Origin: an uncultured Eubacteriales bacterium
Lineage (GTDB): Bacteria > Bacillota > Clostridia > Lachnospirales > Lachnospiraceae
Reading direction: 5' to 3'
NCBI GenBank assembly: GCA_900549105.1
Contig: URND01000075.1
Span: 1-14,493, forward strand
DNA length: 14,493 nucleotides
The translations under genes were made by a program, and so were the position numbers. A model generated the notes under the pieces. It saw only the letters and a list, made by a program, of their open reading frames with translations, was not told the DNA's origin and did not search any database. Of this stretch, positions 1 to 7,500 are shown in pieces (the stretch's first letter is position 1; each line of letters opens with the position of its first letter).

Positions 1-1
1 G

Positions 2-2281
2 GCGGCCAGCCGGGAAGAGACGTTGGAAAAGTATGGCAAAGAGCAGGAGAGCTTAAATGAACGCCGGGAAATGCTTCAGAGAAAACAGGAGGCTTTGCTG
101 GCAAAGGGGCAAACCATTCAGAAACAGATTGATGCTTTTCATGAAAGCCTGAACCGAAAAGAGCAGGAATATCACCGCCTCAGTTCCAGATATCAGACGC
201 TTCAGGGGATTACCGAGAGGTATGAGGGCTATGGAAACAGCATCCGGCGGATTATGGAGCAGAAAAAGCAGACGCCGGGAATTATCGGCGTTGTGGCGGA
301 TATCATAAAAGTGGATAAAACCTATGAGACGGCTGTGGAGACAGCCCTCGGCGGAAGTATTCAGAATGTGGTCACTAAAGATGAAAAAACAGCCAAGCTC
401 ATGATTGAGTATTTAAAACGAAATCGATTTGGCCGCGCCACCTTTTTGCCGTTGACCAGTATTGTGGCCCGGACACTGCCGGAGAGAGAAAGAATTTTAA
501 AGGAAAAGGGCGTCATCGGCATTGCCAGCGAACTGGTATCCTATGGCGATGGATTTGGCGGGCTGGCAGATTACCTGTTAGGCCGGGTGGTCGTTGCCGA
601 TACGATGGACAACGCACTGAAACTGGCAAGAAAATACCGCTATTCTCTGCGGATTGTTACCCTTGAAGGGGAATCTTTAAGTCCCGGCGGTTCCATTTCC
701 GGCGGTACGTTTAAAAGCACGAGTAATCTTCTCGGCCGCCACAGGGAAATGGAAGAAATGGGCCTTCAGATGAATCAACTGAAACAGGAGCTGGCTCTTT
801 TGAACCGGCAGACGGATGAGGCCCATGATGCAAAACGGGAGAACAAACGGCAGATGGCGGGTATTCAGGAAGATTTGCAGGAAATTGGCCTGAAATCCAA
901 TACGCTGTATGTGCATGTCAATCAGTTGAAATCTTCGGCGGCATCTCAGACAACCGCCTATGAGGAACTTTCCGCTGAGGCGGAGGAGCTGAAACGCCAG
1001 ACTTCGGAAATTGACGGTTTGAAGGACGGTCTTTTAAAAGAACAGTCCGGCTATGAGGGAATGAAGGCGGAAGCGGAAGGCGCTATTGAAGCCTTGAATG
1101 AAAAGCTGGAGCAGGAAATCCGCGTGCAGCAGGAATTTTCCGGCAGGGCTTCCGAGATTGGCATTGACTTCTCGGGTTACATACAAAAGCAGAATTTCCT
1201 TAAGGAAAACCGAAAAAGAATTTTAGAAGAAATTGAGACGCTGGCGGAGGAATATCGGGATTTAAGCCGTAAACTCGATGAATGTCAGGTTGTAATCCAG
1301 GAAAAGGGCCGGAGAGTCGAGGAGATGCAGAGAGCTGCTGAAACAATGGTTTCCGGCGATGCATCTCTGGATGAGGCGCTGGAAAAACTCACAGCAAACA
1401 GAGAGGAGATGACGGCAGTCCAGAAACAGTTTTTTGAGAACCGGGAGAGCCTCTCTGACAGGTGCAGTCTTCTCGATAAAGAAATCTTCCGTTTGGAACA
1501 TTTGATTTCCAAATGTGAGGAGGATCGGAGTAAACTGAGCAATTATATGTGGGAAGAGTATGAGCTCACCTTTAATTCCGCCCTGGAATTGCAGAGCGGT
1601 TACAGCGAGGAACTTTCTATGGAAGATATCCGGCATAAAATCAGCGAACTGAAAAAGGCGATTAAGGGACTGGGAAATATTAATCTCAATGCGATTGAAG
1701 AATATAAAGAGGTGTCGGAGCGGTATCGGACACTGAAAGCCCAGCACGATGATTTGGTGGATGCCGAAGGAAAGCTTGCGGGAATTATTCAGGATTTGGA
1801 TAAGGCCATGAGGGAAAAGTTCCGGGAAAATTTCGTAAAGATTCAGGAAAATTTCGGCCGGGTATTTGCCGAGCTTTTCGGCGGCGGCAAGGGAACGCTG
1901 GAACTGATGGAGGATGCGGATGTCCTGGAGGCGGGAATTCGTATTATTGCCCAGCCCCCGGGAAAGAAACTCCAGAATATGATGCAGCTTTCCGGCGGAG
2001 AGAAGGCGCTGACGGCCATTGCCCTGCTTTTTGCGATTCAGCGATTAAAACCGTCTCCATTCTGTCTGCTGGATGAAATCGAGGCGGCGCTGGATGATGC
2101 CAACGTTAAGCGCTATGCCCGCTATTTGAATAATCTGACGGAGGATACCCAGTTTATTATCATCACCCATCGGCGGGGAACAATGAATGCGGCGGATGTG
2201 CTCTATGGCGTGACCATGCAGGAAAAGGGCGTGTCTGCGCTGGTGTCCGTCAACTTAATAGAAAATGAACTGACAAAATAA
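2..2281 (+). CDS. smc: Chromosome segregation ATPase SMC, 3' part (5' end outside window)
   Basis: This is the carboxyl two thirds of SMC, the ATPase core of the SMC-ScpA-ScpB complex that compacts and helps segregate the nucleoid. The reading frame is open at the window edge, so the TTG at 23 is not a real start. About 759 residues are present of the roughly 1,190 usual for the family, so the N-terminal head with Walker A and most of the first coiled-coil arm lie upstream. Visible in order are coiled coil, a glycine-rich hinge domain (about fragment residues 85-240, including the SLSPGGSISGGT stretch), the long returning coiled coil rich in Glu, Lys and Gln, and the C-terminal head. The head has the ABC signature LSGGE (fragment residues 663-667) and a Walker B ending in LLDEIEAALDD (D691, E692). 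It is followed after 15 bases by ftsY, a common Firmicute neighbour. Identification is firm. Confidence 0.97.
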   Translation, partial: AASREETLEKYGKEQESLNERREMLQRKQEALLAKGQTIQKQIDAFHESLNRKEQEYHRLSSRYQTLQGITERYEGYGNSIRRIMEQKKQTPGIIGVVADIIKVDKTYETAVETALGGSIQNVVTKDEKTAKLMIEYLKRNRFGRATFLPLTSIVARTLPERERILKEKGVIGIASELVSYGDGFGGLADYLLGRVVVADTMDNALKLARKYRYSLRIVTLEGESLSPGGSISGGTFKSTSNLLGRHREMEEMGLQMNQLKQELALLNRQTDEAHDAKRENKRQMAGIQEDLQEIGLKSNTLYVHVNQLKSSAASQTTAYEELSAEAEELKRQTSEIDGLKDGLLKEQSGYEGMKAEAEGAIEALNEKLEQEIRVQQEFSGRASEIGIDFSGYIQKQNFLKENRKRILEEIETLAEEYRDLSRKLDECQVVIQEKGRRVEEMQRAAETMVSGDASLDEALEKLTANREEMTAVQKQFFENRESLSDRCSLLDKEIFRLEHLISKCEEDRSKLSNYMWEEYELTFNSALELQSGYSEELSMEDIRHKISELKKAIKGLGNINLNAIEEYKEVSERYRTLKAQHDDLVDAEGKLAGIIQDLDKAMREKFRENFVKIQENFGRVFAELFGGGKGTLELMEDADVLEAGIRIIAQPPGKKLQNMMQLSGGEKALTAIALLFAIQRLKPSPFCLLDEIEAALDDANVKRYARYLNNLTEDTQFIIITHRRGTMNAADVLYGVTMQEKGVSALVSVNLIENELTK

Positions 2282-2296
2282 ATAGGAGGAAGAGAC

Positions 2297-3223
2297 ATGT
2301 CGGAAGAGAAAAAGGGATTTTTCAGCCGCCTGGTTGAAGGGCTGACCAAAACCCGGAACAGTATTGCTTCGGTATTTGATGATATTTTCAGTGGATTTTC
2401 TTCCATTGATGATGATTTTTATGAAGAACTGGAAGAGGTTCTCGTTATGGCCGATATTGGTATCCATACAACGGAAAGGATTATCGAGGATTTAAAAGTC
2501 AAAGTCAAAGAAAATCATCTGAAAGAGCCGTCGGAGTGCCGGGATTATCTGATTAAATCCATTAAAGAGCAGATGGCTGTGGCGGAGGATGCCTATGATT
2601 TCGAAAATAAAAAGACGGTCATGCTGATTATCGGCGTCAACGGCGTTGGCAAGACGACATCTGTCGGAAAACTGGCCGGACAGTATAAAAACGCAGGGAA
2701 AAAGGTGCTGCTGGCAGCGGCGGATACCTTTCGGGCCGGCGCGATCGAGCAGTTGACGGAATGGTCCCATCGGGCCGGCGTGGATATTATCGCCGGACAG
2801 GAGGGGTCAGACCCGGCATCGGTTGTCTTTGACGCTGTCGCCGCGGCGAAGGCCAGAAATACGGATATTTTAATCTGCGACACAGCGGGCCGCCTTCATA
2901 ATAAGAAGAATCTCATGGAGGAACTTAAAAAGATCAACCGCATCATCGACAGGGAATACCCGGATGCCTGTCGAGAAACAATGATTGTATTGGACGGCAC
3001 AACCGGGCAGAATGCCCTGGTACAGGCAAAACAGTTTAAGGAAGCTGCGGATATTACCGGGATTATTCTGACAAAGCTGGACGGTACAGCCAAGGGCGGC
3101 ATTGCCATTGCCATCCAGGCGGAACTGGGTGTGCCGGTGAAATATATCGGAATTGGCGAAAAAATTGAGGACTTGCAGAAATTTGACAGTGATTCCTTTG
3201 TGGACGCACTGTTCCAATCATAA
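2297..3223 (+). CDS. ftsY: Signal recognition particle receptor FtsY
   Basis: FtsY is the SRP receptor GTPase. It docks ribosome-nascent chain-SRP complexes at the membrane and hands them to SecYEG through reciprocal GTP hydrolysis with Ffh. The protein has 308 residues and lacks the long acidic A domain of proteobacterial FtsY, as is usual in Gram-positives. An amphipathic N-terminus (KKGFFSRLVEGLTKTR) probably serves membrane contact. The helical N domain covers about residues 20-100. The G domain shows G1 GVNGVGKT (113-120), DTAGR (195-199), TKLDG (259-263) and the closing-loop sequence GIGEKIEDLQKF (285-296). The start is set by AGGAGGA at 2284-2290, six bases before the ATG. It sits 15 bases after smc and 18 bases before the threonine ammonia-lyase gene, which suggests cotranscription. 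Confidence 0.97.
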   Translation: MSEEKKGFFSRLVEGLTKTRNSIASVFDDIFSGFSSIDDDFYEELEEVLVMADIGIHTTERIIEDLKVKVKENHLKEPSECRDYLIKSIKEQMAVAEDAYDFENKKTVMLIIGVNGVGKTTSVGKLAGQYKNAGKKVLLAAADTFRAGAIEQLTEWSHRAGVDIIAGQEGSDPASVVFDAVAAAKARNTDILICDTAGRLHNKKNLMEELKKINRIIDREYPDACRETMIVLDGTTGQNALVQAKQFKEAADITGIILTKLDGTAKGGIAIAIQAELGVPVKYIGIGEKIEDLQKFDSDSFVDALFQS

Positions 3224-3241
3224 GAAGAGGGGAAAAACATC

Positions 3242-4459
3242 ATGTTGACATTAGAAAAATTTGAGGAAGCTTCTGAACGGCTGAATCGGGTATTGCTTGA
3301 GACAAAGCTGGTATACAGCGATTATTTTTCAGAGAAGACCGGCGCAAAGGTTTATTTTAAACCGGAAAATATGCAGTTTACAGGCGCATATAAACTGCGC
3401 GGCGCCTACTATAAAATCAGCACATTGACACAGGAGGAGCGGGAACGGGGAATCATTTCTGCCTCTGCCGGAAACCATGCCCAGGGTGTGGCCTATGCGG
3501 CAAAGCTTATAGGGGCGAAAGCGGTTATCGTTATGCCGACAAGCACTCCCCTTATTAAGGTTAATCGGACAAAGGGCTATGGCGCGGAAGTTATTCTTCA
3601 CGGCGATGTCTATGATGATGCCTGCGCCTATGCGCTGGAACTGGCGGAGGAAAAGGGCTATACCTTCATTCATCCCTTTAATGACGAGATTGTGGCCACC
3701 GGCCAGGGAACCATTGCCATGGAGATTATCAAGGAACTTCCGACAGTGGATTATATTCTTGTGCCGATTGGCGGCGGCGGCTTATGCTGCGGTGTTTCCA
3801 CACTGGCTAAAATGCTCAACCCAAAGATTAAGGTAATCGGCGTGGAACCGGCCGGGGCAGCCTGTATGAAGGCGTCTCTGGCTGCAGGACATGTGGTGAC
3901 TCTGCCGAAGGTGACAACCATTGCCGACGGCACGGCGGTAAAGACGCCGGGGGATGTGGTTTTTCCTTATATCCAGGAAAATGTGGACGATATTATCACT
4001 GTTGAGGATGACGATTTGATTGCTGCCTTTCTCGATATGATGGAAAATCATAAAATGATTGTGGAAAATTCCGGTCTGCTTACCGTAGCCGCCCTGAAGC
4101 AGATGGATATCCGGGGCAAAAAGGTCGTTTCTATTTTGAGCGGCGGAAATATGGACGTGATTACCATTGCCTCTGTTGTCCAGAATGGTTTAATCCAGAG
4201 AGACCGTATATTTACAGTGTCTGTACTTTTGCCGGACAAGCCGGGGGAACTCCACAGGGTTGCGGGTATACTCGCCGAGCTTCAGGGCAATGTCATCAAG
4301 CTGGAGCATAATCAGTTTGTCAGCGTCAACCGAAGCAACGTGGTGGAACTTCGGATTACGCTGGAAGCCTTTGGTACTGAGCATAAAGAGCGGATTTTAA
4401 AAGAGTTGGAACAGCGGGGGTACCGGCCGGCTTTGAAGGGACCGAAGCAAATTTATTAA
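3242..4459 (+). CDS. ilvA: Threonine ammonia-lyase (threonine dehydratase) with C-terminal ACT domain
   Basis: This PLP enzyme deaminates L-threonine to 2-oxobutanoate and ammonia, which feeds isoleucine synthesis or threonine catabolism. It has 405 residues of fold-type II. The Schiff-base lysine is K51 in TGAYKLRGA, SAGNHAQG (75-82) is the substrate loop, the phosphate-binding loop is GGGG (177-180), and SGGN lies at 300-303. A single ACT domain (about 325-400) follows, suggesting allosteric control by an amino acid. The length and single ACT domain match the short IlvA/TdcB-like group common in Clostridia rather than the about 510-residue E. coli IlvA. Serine could also be a substrate, so biosynthetic versus catabolic use is undecided. 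A purine-rich site (GAGGGG) precedes the ATG. The gene separates ftsY from ylxM-ffh and has no evident promoter of its own in the 18-base gap, so it is probably read from smc-ftsY. Confidence 0.92.
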   Translation: MLTLEKFEEASERLNRVLLETKLVYSDYFSEKTGAKVYFKPENMQFTGAYKLRGAYYKISTLTQEERERGIISASAGNHAQGVAYAAKLIGAKAVIVMPTSTPLIKVNRTKGYGAEVILHGDVYDDACAYALELAEEKGYTFIHPFNDEIVATGQGTIAMEIIKELPTVDYILVPIGGGGLCCGVSTLAKMLNPKIKVIGVEPAGAACMKASLAAGHVVTLPKVTTIADGTAVKTPGDVVFPYIQENVDDIITVEDDDLIAAFLDMMENHKMIVENSGLLTVAALKQMDIRGKKVVSILSGGNMDVITIASVVQNGLIQRDRIFTVSVLLPDKPGELHRVAGILAELQGNVIKLEHNQFVSVNRSNVVELRITLEAFGTEHKERILKELEQRGYRPALKGPKQIY

Positions 4460-4486
4460 TTTTTACGAAAAATTCCAAAAAATCAG

Positions 4487-4515
4487 TTGACATCCGTTCA
4501 AAGATAAGGTAGAAT
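4487..4515 (+). promoter_or_regulatory. Sigma-A-type promoter for ylxM-ffh
   Basis: A perfect -35 box TTGACA (4487-4492) is separated by exactly 17 bases from the -10 box TAGAAT (4510-4515), which has one mismatch to TATAAT. The sequence upstream (4460-4486) is A/T-rich and might act as an UP element. Transcription would begin near 4521-4523, inside the left arm of the inverted repeat that follows. This is the closest match to consensus in the window and would start the SRP genes independently of smc-ftsY-ilvA. Confidence 0.85.
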
Positions 4516-4549
4516 ACCACCTGTAAAGTAAAAACACTTTACAGGTGGT
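4516..4549 (+). promoter_or_regulatory. Perfect 14-bp inverted repeat covering the start site and ylxM ribosome binding site
   Basis: The left arm ACCACCTGTAAAGT (4516-4529) and right arm ACTTTACAGGTGGT (4536-4549) are exact reverse complements around the 6-base loop AAAAAC. The right arm contains the ylxM Shine-Dalgarno sequence AGGTGGT, so a full RNA hairpin would hide the ribosome binding site. The repeat abuts the -10 box and spans the predicted start of transcription, so it could instead be a repressor operator in DNA. It is a poor terminator candidate because only four T's follow, interrupted by GC from the stem. The repeat is seen directly; its function is inference. Confidence 0.8.
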
Positions 4550-4555
4550 GCTTTT

Positions 4556-4915
4556 ATGGATAAGATGTTAAAGCAGGCGTTGCTTTATGATTTTTACGGA
4601 GAATTGCTGACGGCCCATCAGAAATCCATTTATGAGGATTTTGTTCTGAATGATTTTTCTCTGAGTGAGATTGGAGAGGACCGGAATATAAGCCGTCAGG
4701 GAGTTTATGATATTGTTAAGCGCTGTGAGAAACTTCTGAATGGTTATGAAGAGAAACTTCATCTTGTTCAAAAGTTTTTGACGGCCAAAGAACAGGTTGA
4801 AAAGATTCATGAACTGGCCGGAGAGATTCTCAGGACAGAAGGTGTCCCTGAAACATCCACCGAATATCTGCGGCAGATTGAAAATATTTCCAACGGGATA
4901 TTGGAGGAGATGTGA
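4556..4915 (+). CDS. ylxM: YlxM/p13-like SRP-associated DNA-binding-type protein
   Basis: YlxM is a small protein encoded immediately before ffh across Firmicutes. It is reported in streptococci to associate with the SRP and influence its activity, and it is annotated as a putative DNA-binding protein from its helix-turn-helix. It has 119 residues, the usual family length. The sigma-70 region 4-like helix-turn-helix is at about residues 18-60 (DFSLSEIGEDRNISRQGVYD), preceded by LLYDFYGELLTAHQKSIYEDF, which is typical of the family. The C-terminal half is predicted helical and charged. The ATG at 4556 follows the AGGTGGTG site at 4543-4550, which lies in the right arm of the palindrome. The gene ends 48 bases before ffh, so the two are very probably cotranscribed from the promoter at 4487. 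Confidence 0.93.
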   Translation: MDKMLKQALLYDFYGELLTAHQKSIYEDFVLNDFSLSEIGEDRNISRQGVYDIVKRCEKLLNGYEEKLHLVQKFLTAKEQVEKIHELAGEILRTEGVPETSTEYLRQIENISNGILEEM

Positions 4916-4963
4916 TTTCCGCGAGTCCTGCTGGAATAAATGAAGCCGGAAGGGAGGTTTTCC

Positions 4964-6310
4964 ATGGCATTTGAAAGTTTATCTGAAAAATTGCAGAACG
5001 TCTTTAAAAACCTGAGAAATAAAGGGCGTTTGACAGAGGCCGATGTGAAAGCCGCTTTAAAAGAAGTTAAGATGGCTCTGCTGGAAGCAGACGTTAACTT
5101 TAAAGTTGTTAAGCAGTTCATCAAGTCTGTTCAGGAACGGGCGATTGGCCAGGATGTGTTAAACAGTCTGACGCCCGGGCAGATGGTGATTAAGATTGTT
5201 AATGAAGAGATGGTTTCCCTGATGGGAAGCGAGACAACGGAGATTCCGTTAAAGCCTTCCAATGAAGTGACCATTATTCTCATGGCAGGTCTCCAGGGCG
5301 CCGGAAAAACGACAACATGCGCCAAGATTGCCGGAAAGATGAAGCAGAAGGGGCGGAGCCCATTGCTTGTTGCCTGCGACGTTTACCGTCCGGCAGCGAT
5401 TAAACAGCTTCAGGTGAACGGCGAGAAACAGGGAGTTCCGGTTTTTGCCATGGGCGAGAATCAGAATCCGGTGAATATTGCCAAAGCCGCTGTAGAACAT
5501 GCAGCTAAAAATAATTTTAATGTGGTGATTCTGGATACGGCCGGACGGCTTCATGTGGATGAAGAGATGATGGCGGAGCTGCAGAATATCAAAGCAGCGC
5601 TGGACATCGATGAAACCATTCTTGTTGTCGATGCGATGACGGGCCAGGATGCAGTCAATGTGGCCAAATCCTTTGATGAAACGGTGGGCCTGGACGGCGT
5701 TATTCTGACAAAGCTGGACGGCGACACCCGGGGTGGCGCGGCCCTCTCTATCCGGGCAGTTATCGGCAAGCCGATTCTTTATGTCGGCATGGGCGAAAAG
5801 CTTTCGGATCTGGAGCAGTTTTATCCGGACCGGATGGCCTCGAGAATTCTCGGTATGGGCGATGTCCTCACATTGATTGAAAAGGCGGAAGCCCAGATTG
5901 ATGCGGATAAAGCCAAAGAGATGACCCGTAAGTTCAAAAAAGCAGAATTTACTTATGAAGATTATCTTGACAATATGAGCCAGGTTAAGAATATGGGAAA
6001 TATTCAGGATTTAATCGCCATGATTCCGGGAATGGGAAGTCAGTTGAAAAATGTGGATTTGAGCGGCAGTGAAGCTCAGATGAAACGGACAGAATCCATC
6101 ATTTTATCGATGACGCCGGAGGAACGGGCCAATCCGGATTTGATGAATATGAGCCGTAAAAAGCGGATTGCCGCCGGCGCAGGCGTTTCTATCAATGAAG
6201 TTAACGCCCTTGTCAAACAGTTCGATATGATGAAAAAGATGATGAAACAGTTTTCTGGACAGCTTTCCGGAAAAAAACGGAGTAAATTCCGTATGCCGTT
6301 TGGTTTTTAA
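4964..6310 (+). CDS. ffh: Signal recognition particle protein Ffh (SRP54)
   Basis: Ffh binds signal peptides and the 4.5S/6S SRP RNA and, with FtsY, targets nascent membrane and secreted proteins to the Sec translocon. The chosen ATG at 4964 gives 448 residues (MAFESLSEKLQN, the usual family N-terminus) and has AGGGAGG at 4951-4957. An in-frame ATG at 4940 would add eight residues but has no good site. The N domain covers about 1-90. The G domain has G1 GLQGAGKT (109-116), DTAGR (191-195) and TKLDGD (249-254). The methionine-rich M domain covers about 300-432, with the finger loop near MIPGMGSQ and the RNA-binding motif SRKKRIAAGAG (397-407). The last part of that motif is more often GSG. The SRP RNA gene is not in this window. 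Confidence 0.97.
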   Translation: MAFESLSEKLQNVFKNLRNKGRLTEADVKAALKEVKMALLEADVNFKVVKQFIKSVQERAIGQDVLNSLTPGQMVIKIVNEEMVSLMGSETTEIPLKPSNEVTIILMAGLQGAGKTTTCAKIAGKMKQKGRSPLLVACDVYRPAAIKQLQVNGEKQGVPVFAMGENQNPVNIAKAAVEHAAKNNFNVVILDTAGRLHVDEEMMAELQNIKAALDIDETILVVDAMTGQDAVNVAKSFDETVGLDGVILTKLDGDTRGGAALSIRAVIGKPILYVGMGEKLSDLEQFYPDRMASRILGMGDVLTLIEKAEAQIDADKAKEMTRKFKKAEFTYEDYLDNMSQVKNMGNIQDLIAMIPGMGSQLKNVDLSGSEAQMKRTESIILSMTPEERANPDLMNMSRKKRIAAGAGVSINEVNALVKQFDMMKKMMKQFSGQLSGKKRSKFRMPFGF

Positions 6311-6382
6311 ACGGTGAGAGATTGATAATCAGGAATGAGATTTCCTTTTTATATACAAAAGTTTATTCAGGAGGTGAAAAAG

Positions 6383-6628
6383 ATGGCAGTAAAAATTCGT
6401 TTAAGAAGAATGGGTCAGAAAAAGGCTCCTTTTTATAGAATTATCGTTGCTGATTCCCGTTCTCCAAGAGACGGTCGTTTCATTGAAGAGATTGGTACTT
6501 ATAATCCAAATGTGGAACCAAGCGAAGTTAAGATCAACGCAGAGCTGGCACAGAAATGGTTATCCACCGGTGCTCAGCCAACAGAAGTTGTAAGCAAATT
6601 ATTCAAAAATGCAGGAATTACAAAATAA
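6383..6628 (+). CDS. rpsP: 30S ribosomal protein S16 (bS16)
   Basis: S16 is a small-subunit protein needed for early assembly of the 30S body. The start is the ATG at 6383, giving 81 residues with the standard N-terminus MAVKIRLRRMGQKKAPFYRI. It is preceded by AGGAGGTG (6369-6376), a near-perfect match to the anti-Shine-Dalgarno sequence and among the strongest in the window. An upstream in-frame ATG at 6335 would add 16 residues foreign to the family and is rejected. The conserved DSRSPRDGRFIEEIGTYNP segment is intact. Codon choice shifts to AAA, CGT, GTT and GAA compared with neighbours, as expected for a highly expressed gene. The 72 bases before it contain no clear promoter. It starts the conserved rpsP-khpA-rimM-trmD cluster. 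Confidence 0.97.
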   Translation: MAVKIRLRRMGQKKAPFYRIIVADSRSPRDGRFIEEIGTYNPNVEPSEVKINAELAQKWLSTGAQPTEVVSKLFKNAGITK

Positions 6629-6649
6629 TTGCTGATGGAGGTGCGAGGG

Positions 6650-6880
6650 ATGAAAGAATTAGTTGAAGTTATCGCTAAGGCTCTTGTTGACCATCCGGAA
6701 GGTGTTGTTGTTACGGAGACTGTTCACCCGAAATCCATTGTTCTGGAGCTTAAAGTTGACCCGGAGGACATGGGCAAAGTCATCGGCAAACAGGGGCGGA
6801 TTGCGAGAGCAATTCGTACCGTTGTAAAATCCGCTGCATCAAAGGATGACAAAAAAGTAATTGTTGAAATTCTTCAGTAA
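6650..6880 (+). CDS. khpA: RNA-binding KH-domain protein KhpA
   Basis: KhpA is a single-KH-domain RNA-binding protein (formerly YlqC, UPF0109). In Gram-positives it pairs with KhpB/Jag and influences cell division, cell length and RNA metabolism. It has 76 residues, almost entirely KH domain, with the GxxG loop in VIGKQGRIARAIR (GKQG at 46-49). The ATG at 6650 is preceded by GGAGGTG (6637-6643). A TTG at 6629 directly after the rpsP stop is in frame but would leave the Shine-Dalgarno inside the gene. The gene lies 21 bases after rpsP and is followed by a terminator-like hairpin, so rpsP and khpA may form a separate high-abundance transcript. KhpB is not in this window. Confidence 0.95.
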   Translation: MKELVEVIAKALVDHPEGVVVTETVHPKSIVLELKVDPEDMGKVIGKQGRIARAIRTVVKSAASKDDKKVIVEILQ

Positions 6881-6890
6881 TTCAGCATTT

Positions 6891-6927
6891 GAAAAGACCT
6901 CAATCCGTTACGGACTGGGGTCTTTTC
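6891..6927 (+). terminator. Terminator-like hairpin between khpA and rimM
   Basis: The arms 6891-6907 and 6911-6927 pair over 17 positions with one G-T wobble and one A-C mismatch, around the 3-base loop TTA. The outer stem is A-rich on the left (GAAAAGACC) and U-rich on the right (GGTCTTTTC), so the U-tract is part of the stem. This is the form of bidirectional intrinsic terminators. The T-run is interrupted and short, so partial termination that sets rpsP-khpA above rimM-trmD is the likelier outcome. Confidence 0.75.
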
Positions 6928-6959
6928 GGGATAAGGGATGAAAGGAATATATAATATAT

Positions 6960-7481
6960 ATGGAAGAATATTTACGTGTCGGGGTGATTTCAAACACCCA
7001 TGGCGTTCGCGGCGAAGTTAAAATATTTCCGACAACCGATGATATCAGCCGTTTTAAAAAGCTGAAACAGTGTGTCATTGACACCGGCCGGGAGCAGATA
7101 GCCGTGGAGGTGGAGAGCTGTAAATTTTTTAAGCAGACGCCGATTTTAAAATTCAAATCAATAGATACGCTGAATGATGTGGAGCGGTATAAGGGGAAAG
7201 ATTTGCTTGTAAGCCGGGAGCATGCGGTGAAGCTGAAAAAAAATGAATTCTTTATTGTCGATTTGATTGGCCTTCAGGTGGTGAGCGACGAGGGGCAGGA
7301 TATCGGCGTTTTGACGGATGTGCTTCAGACAGGGGCCAACGATGTTTTTGTTGTTAAAACCGATGAAGGCGATGAAGTGCTGATTCCTTATATTGAACAG
7401 TGCGTGCCGGAGATTCACCCGGAGACAGGAAAAGTAACGGTTCATTTGCTTCCGGGGCTTTTAGATTTAAATCGCAGGTAA
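6960..7481 (+). CDS. rimM: 16S rRNA processing / ribosome maturation factor RimM
   Basis: RimM binds 30S precursors near S19 and the 16S rRNA 3' head domain and speeds late small-subunit maturation. It has 173 residues, close to the family norm. The N-terminal RimM barrel includes VGVISNTHGVRGEVKIFPTTDD (about 7-28). The C-terminal PRC-barrel covers about 95-170 and contains the conserved GANDVFVVKTDEGDEVLIPYIEQCV segment. The ATG at 6960 fits the family N-terminus. Its ribosome binding site AAAGGAA (6941-6947) is weak and about 12 bases away, which with the upstream hairpin suggests lower expression than rpsP. The gene ends 19 bases before trmD. Confidence 0.96.
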   Translation: MEEYLRVGVISNTHGVRGEVKIFPTTDDISRFKKLKQCVIDTGREQIAVEVESCKFFKQTPILKFKSIDTLNDVERYKGKDLLVSREHAVKLKKNEFFIVDLIGLQVVSDEGQDIGVLTDVLQTGANDVFVVKTDEGDEVLIPYIEQCVPEIHPETGKVTVHLLPGLLDLNRR

Positions 7482-7500
7482 AGGATAAAAGGAGTAAAGG

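Noticed and set aside
4458..4474. AATTTTT/AAAAATT inverted repeat at the end of ilvA
   Set aside because: It is an all-A/T stem of 7 bp with a 3-base loop and little stability, better viewed as A/T-rich sequence upstream of the -35 box. It is not called a terminator.
4940..4963. Upstream in-frame ATG for ffh
   Set aside because: The AGGGAGG at 4951-4957 and the family N-terminus MAFESLSEKL point to 4964 instead.
6331..6346. AGGAA/TTCCT hairpin followed by T's between ffh and rpsP
   Set aside because: The stem is only five base pairs, too weak for a terminator, and it could arise by chance in an A/T-rich gap.
6950..6955. TATAAT just before rimM
   Set aside because: No -35 match is present at suitable spacing and the start would fall at the initiation codon. 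The A/T run is explained as a spacer.
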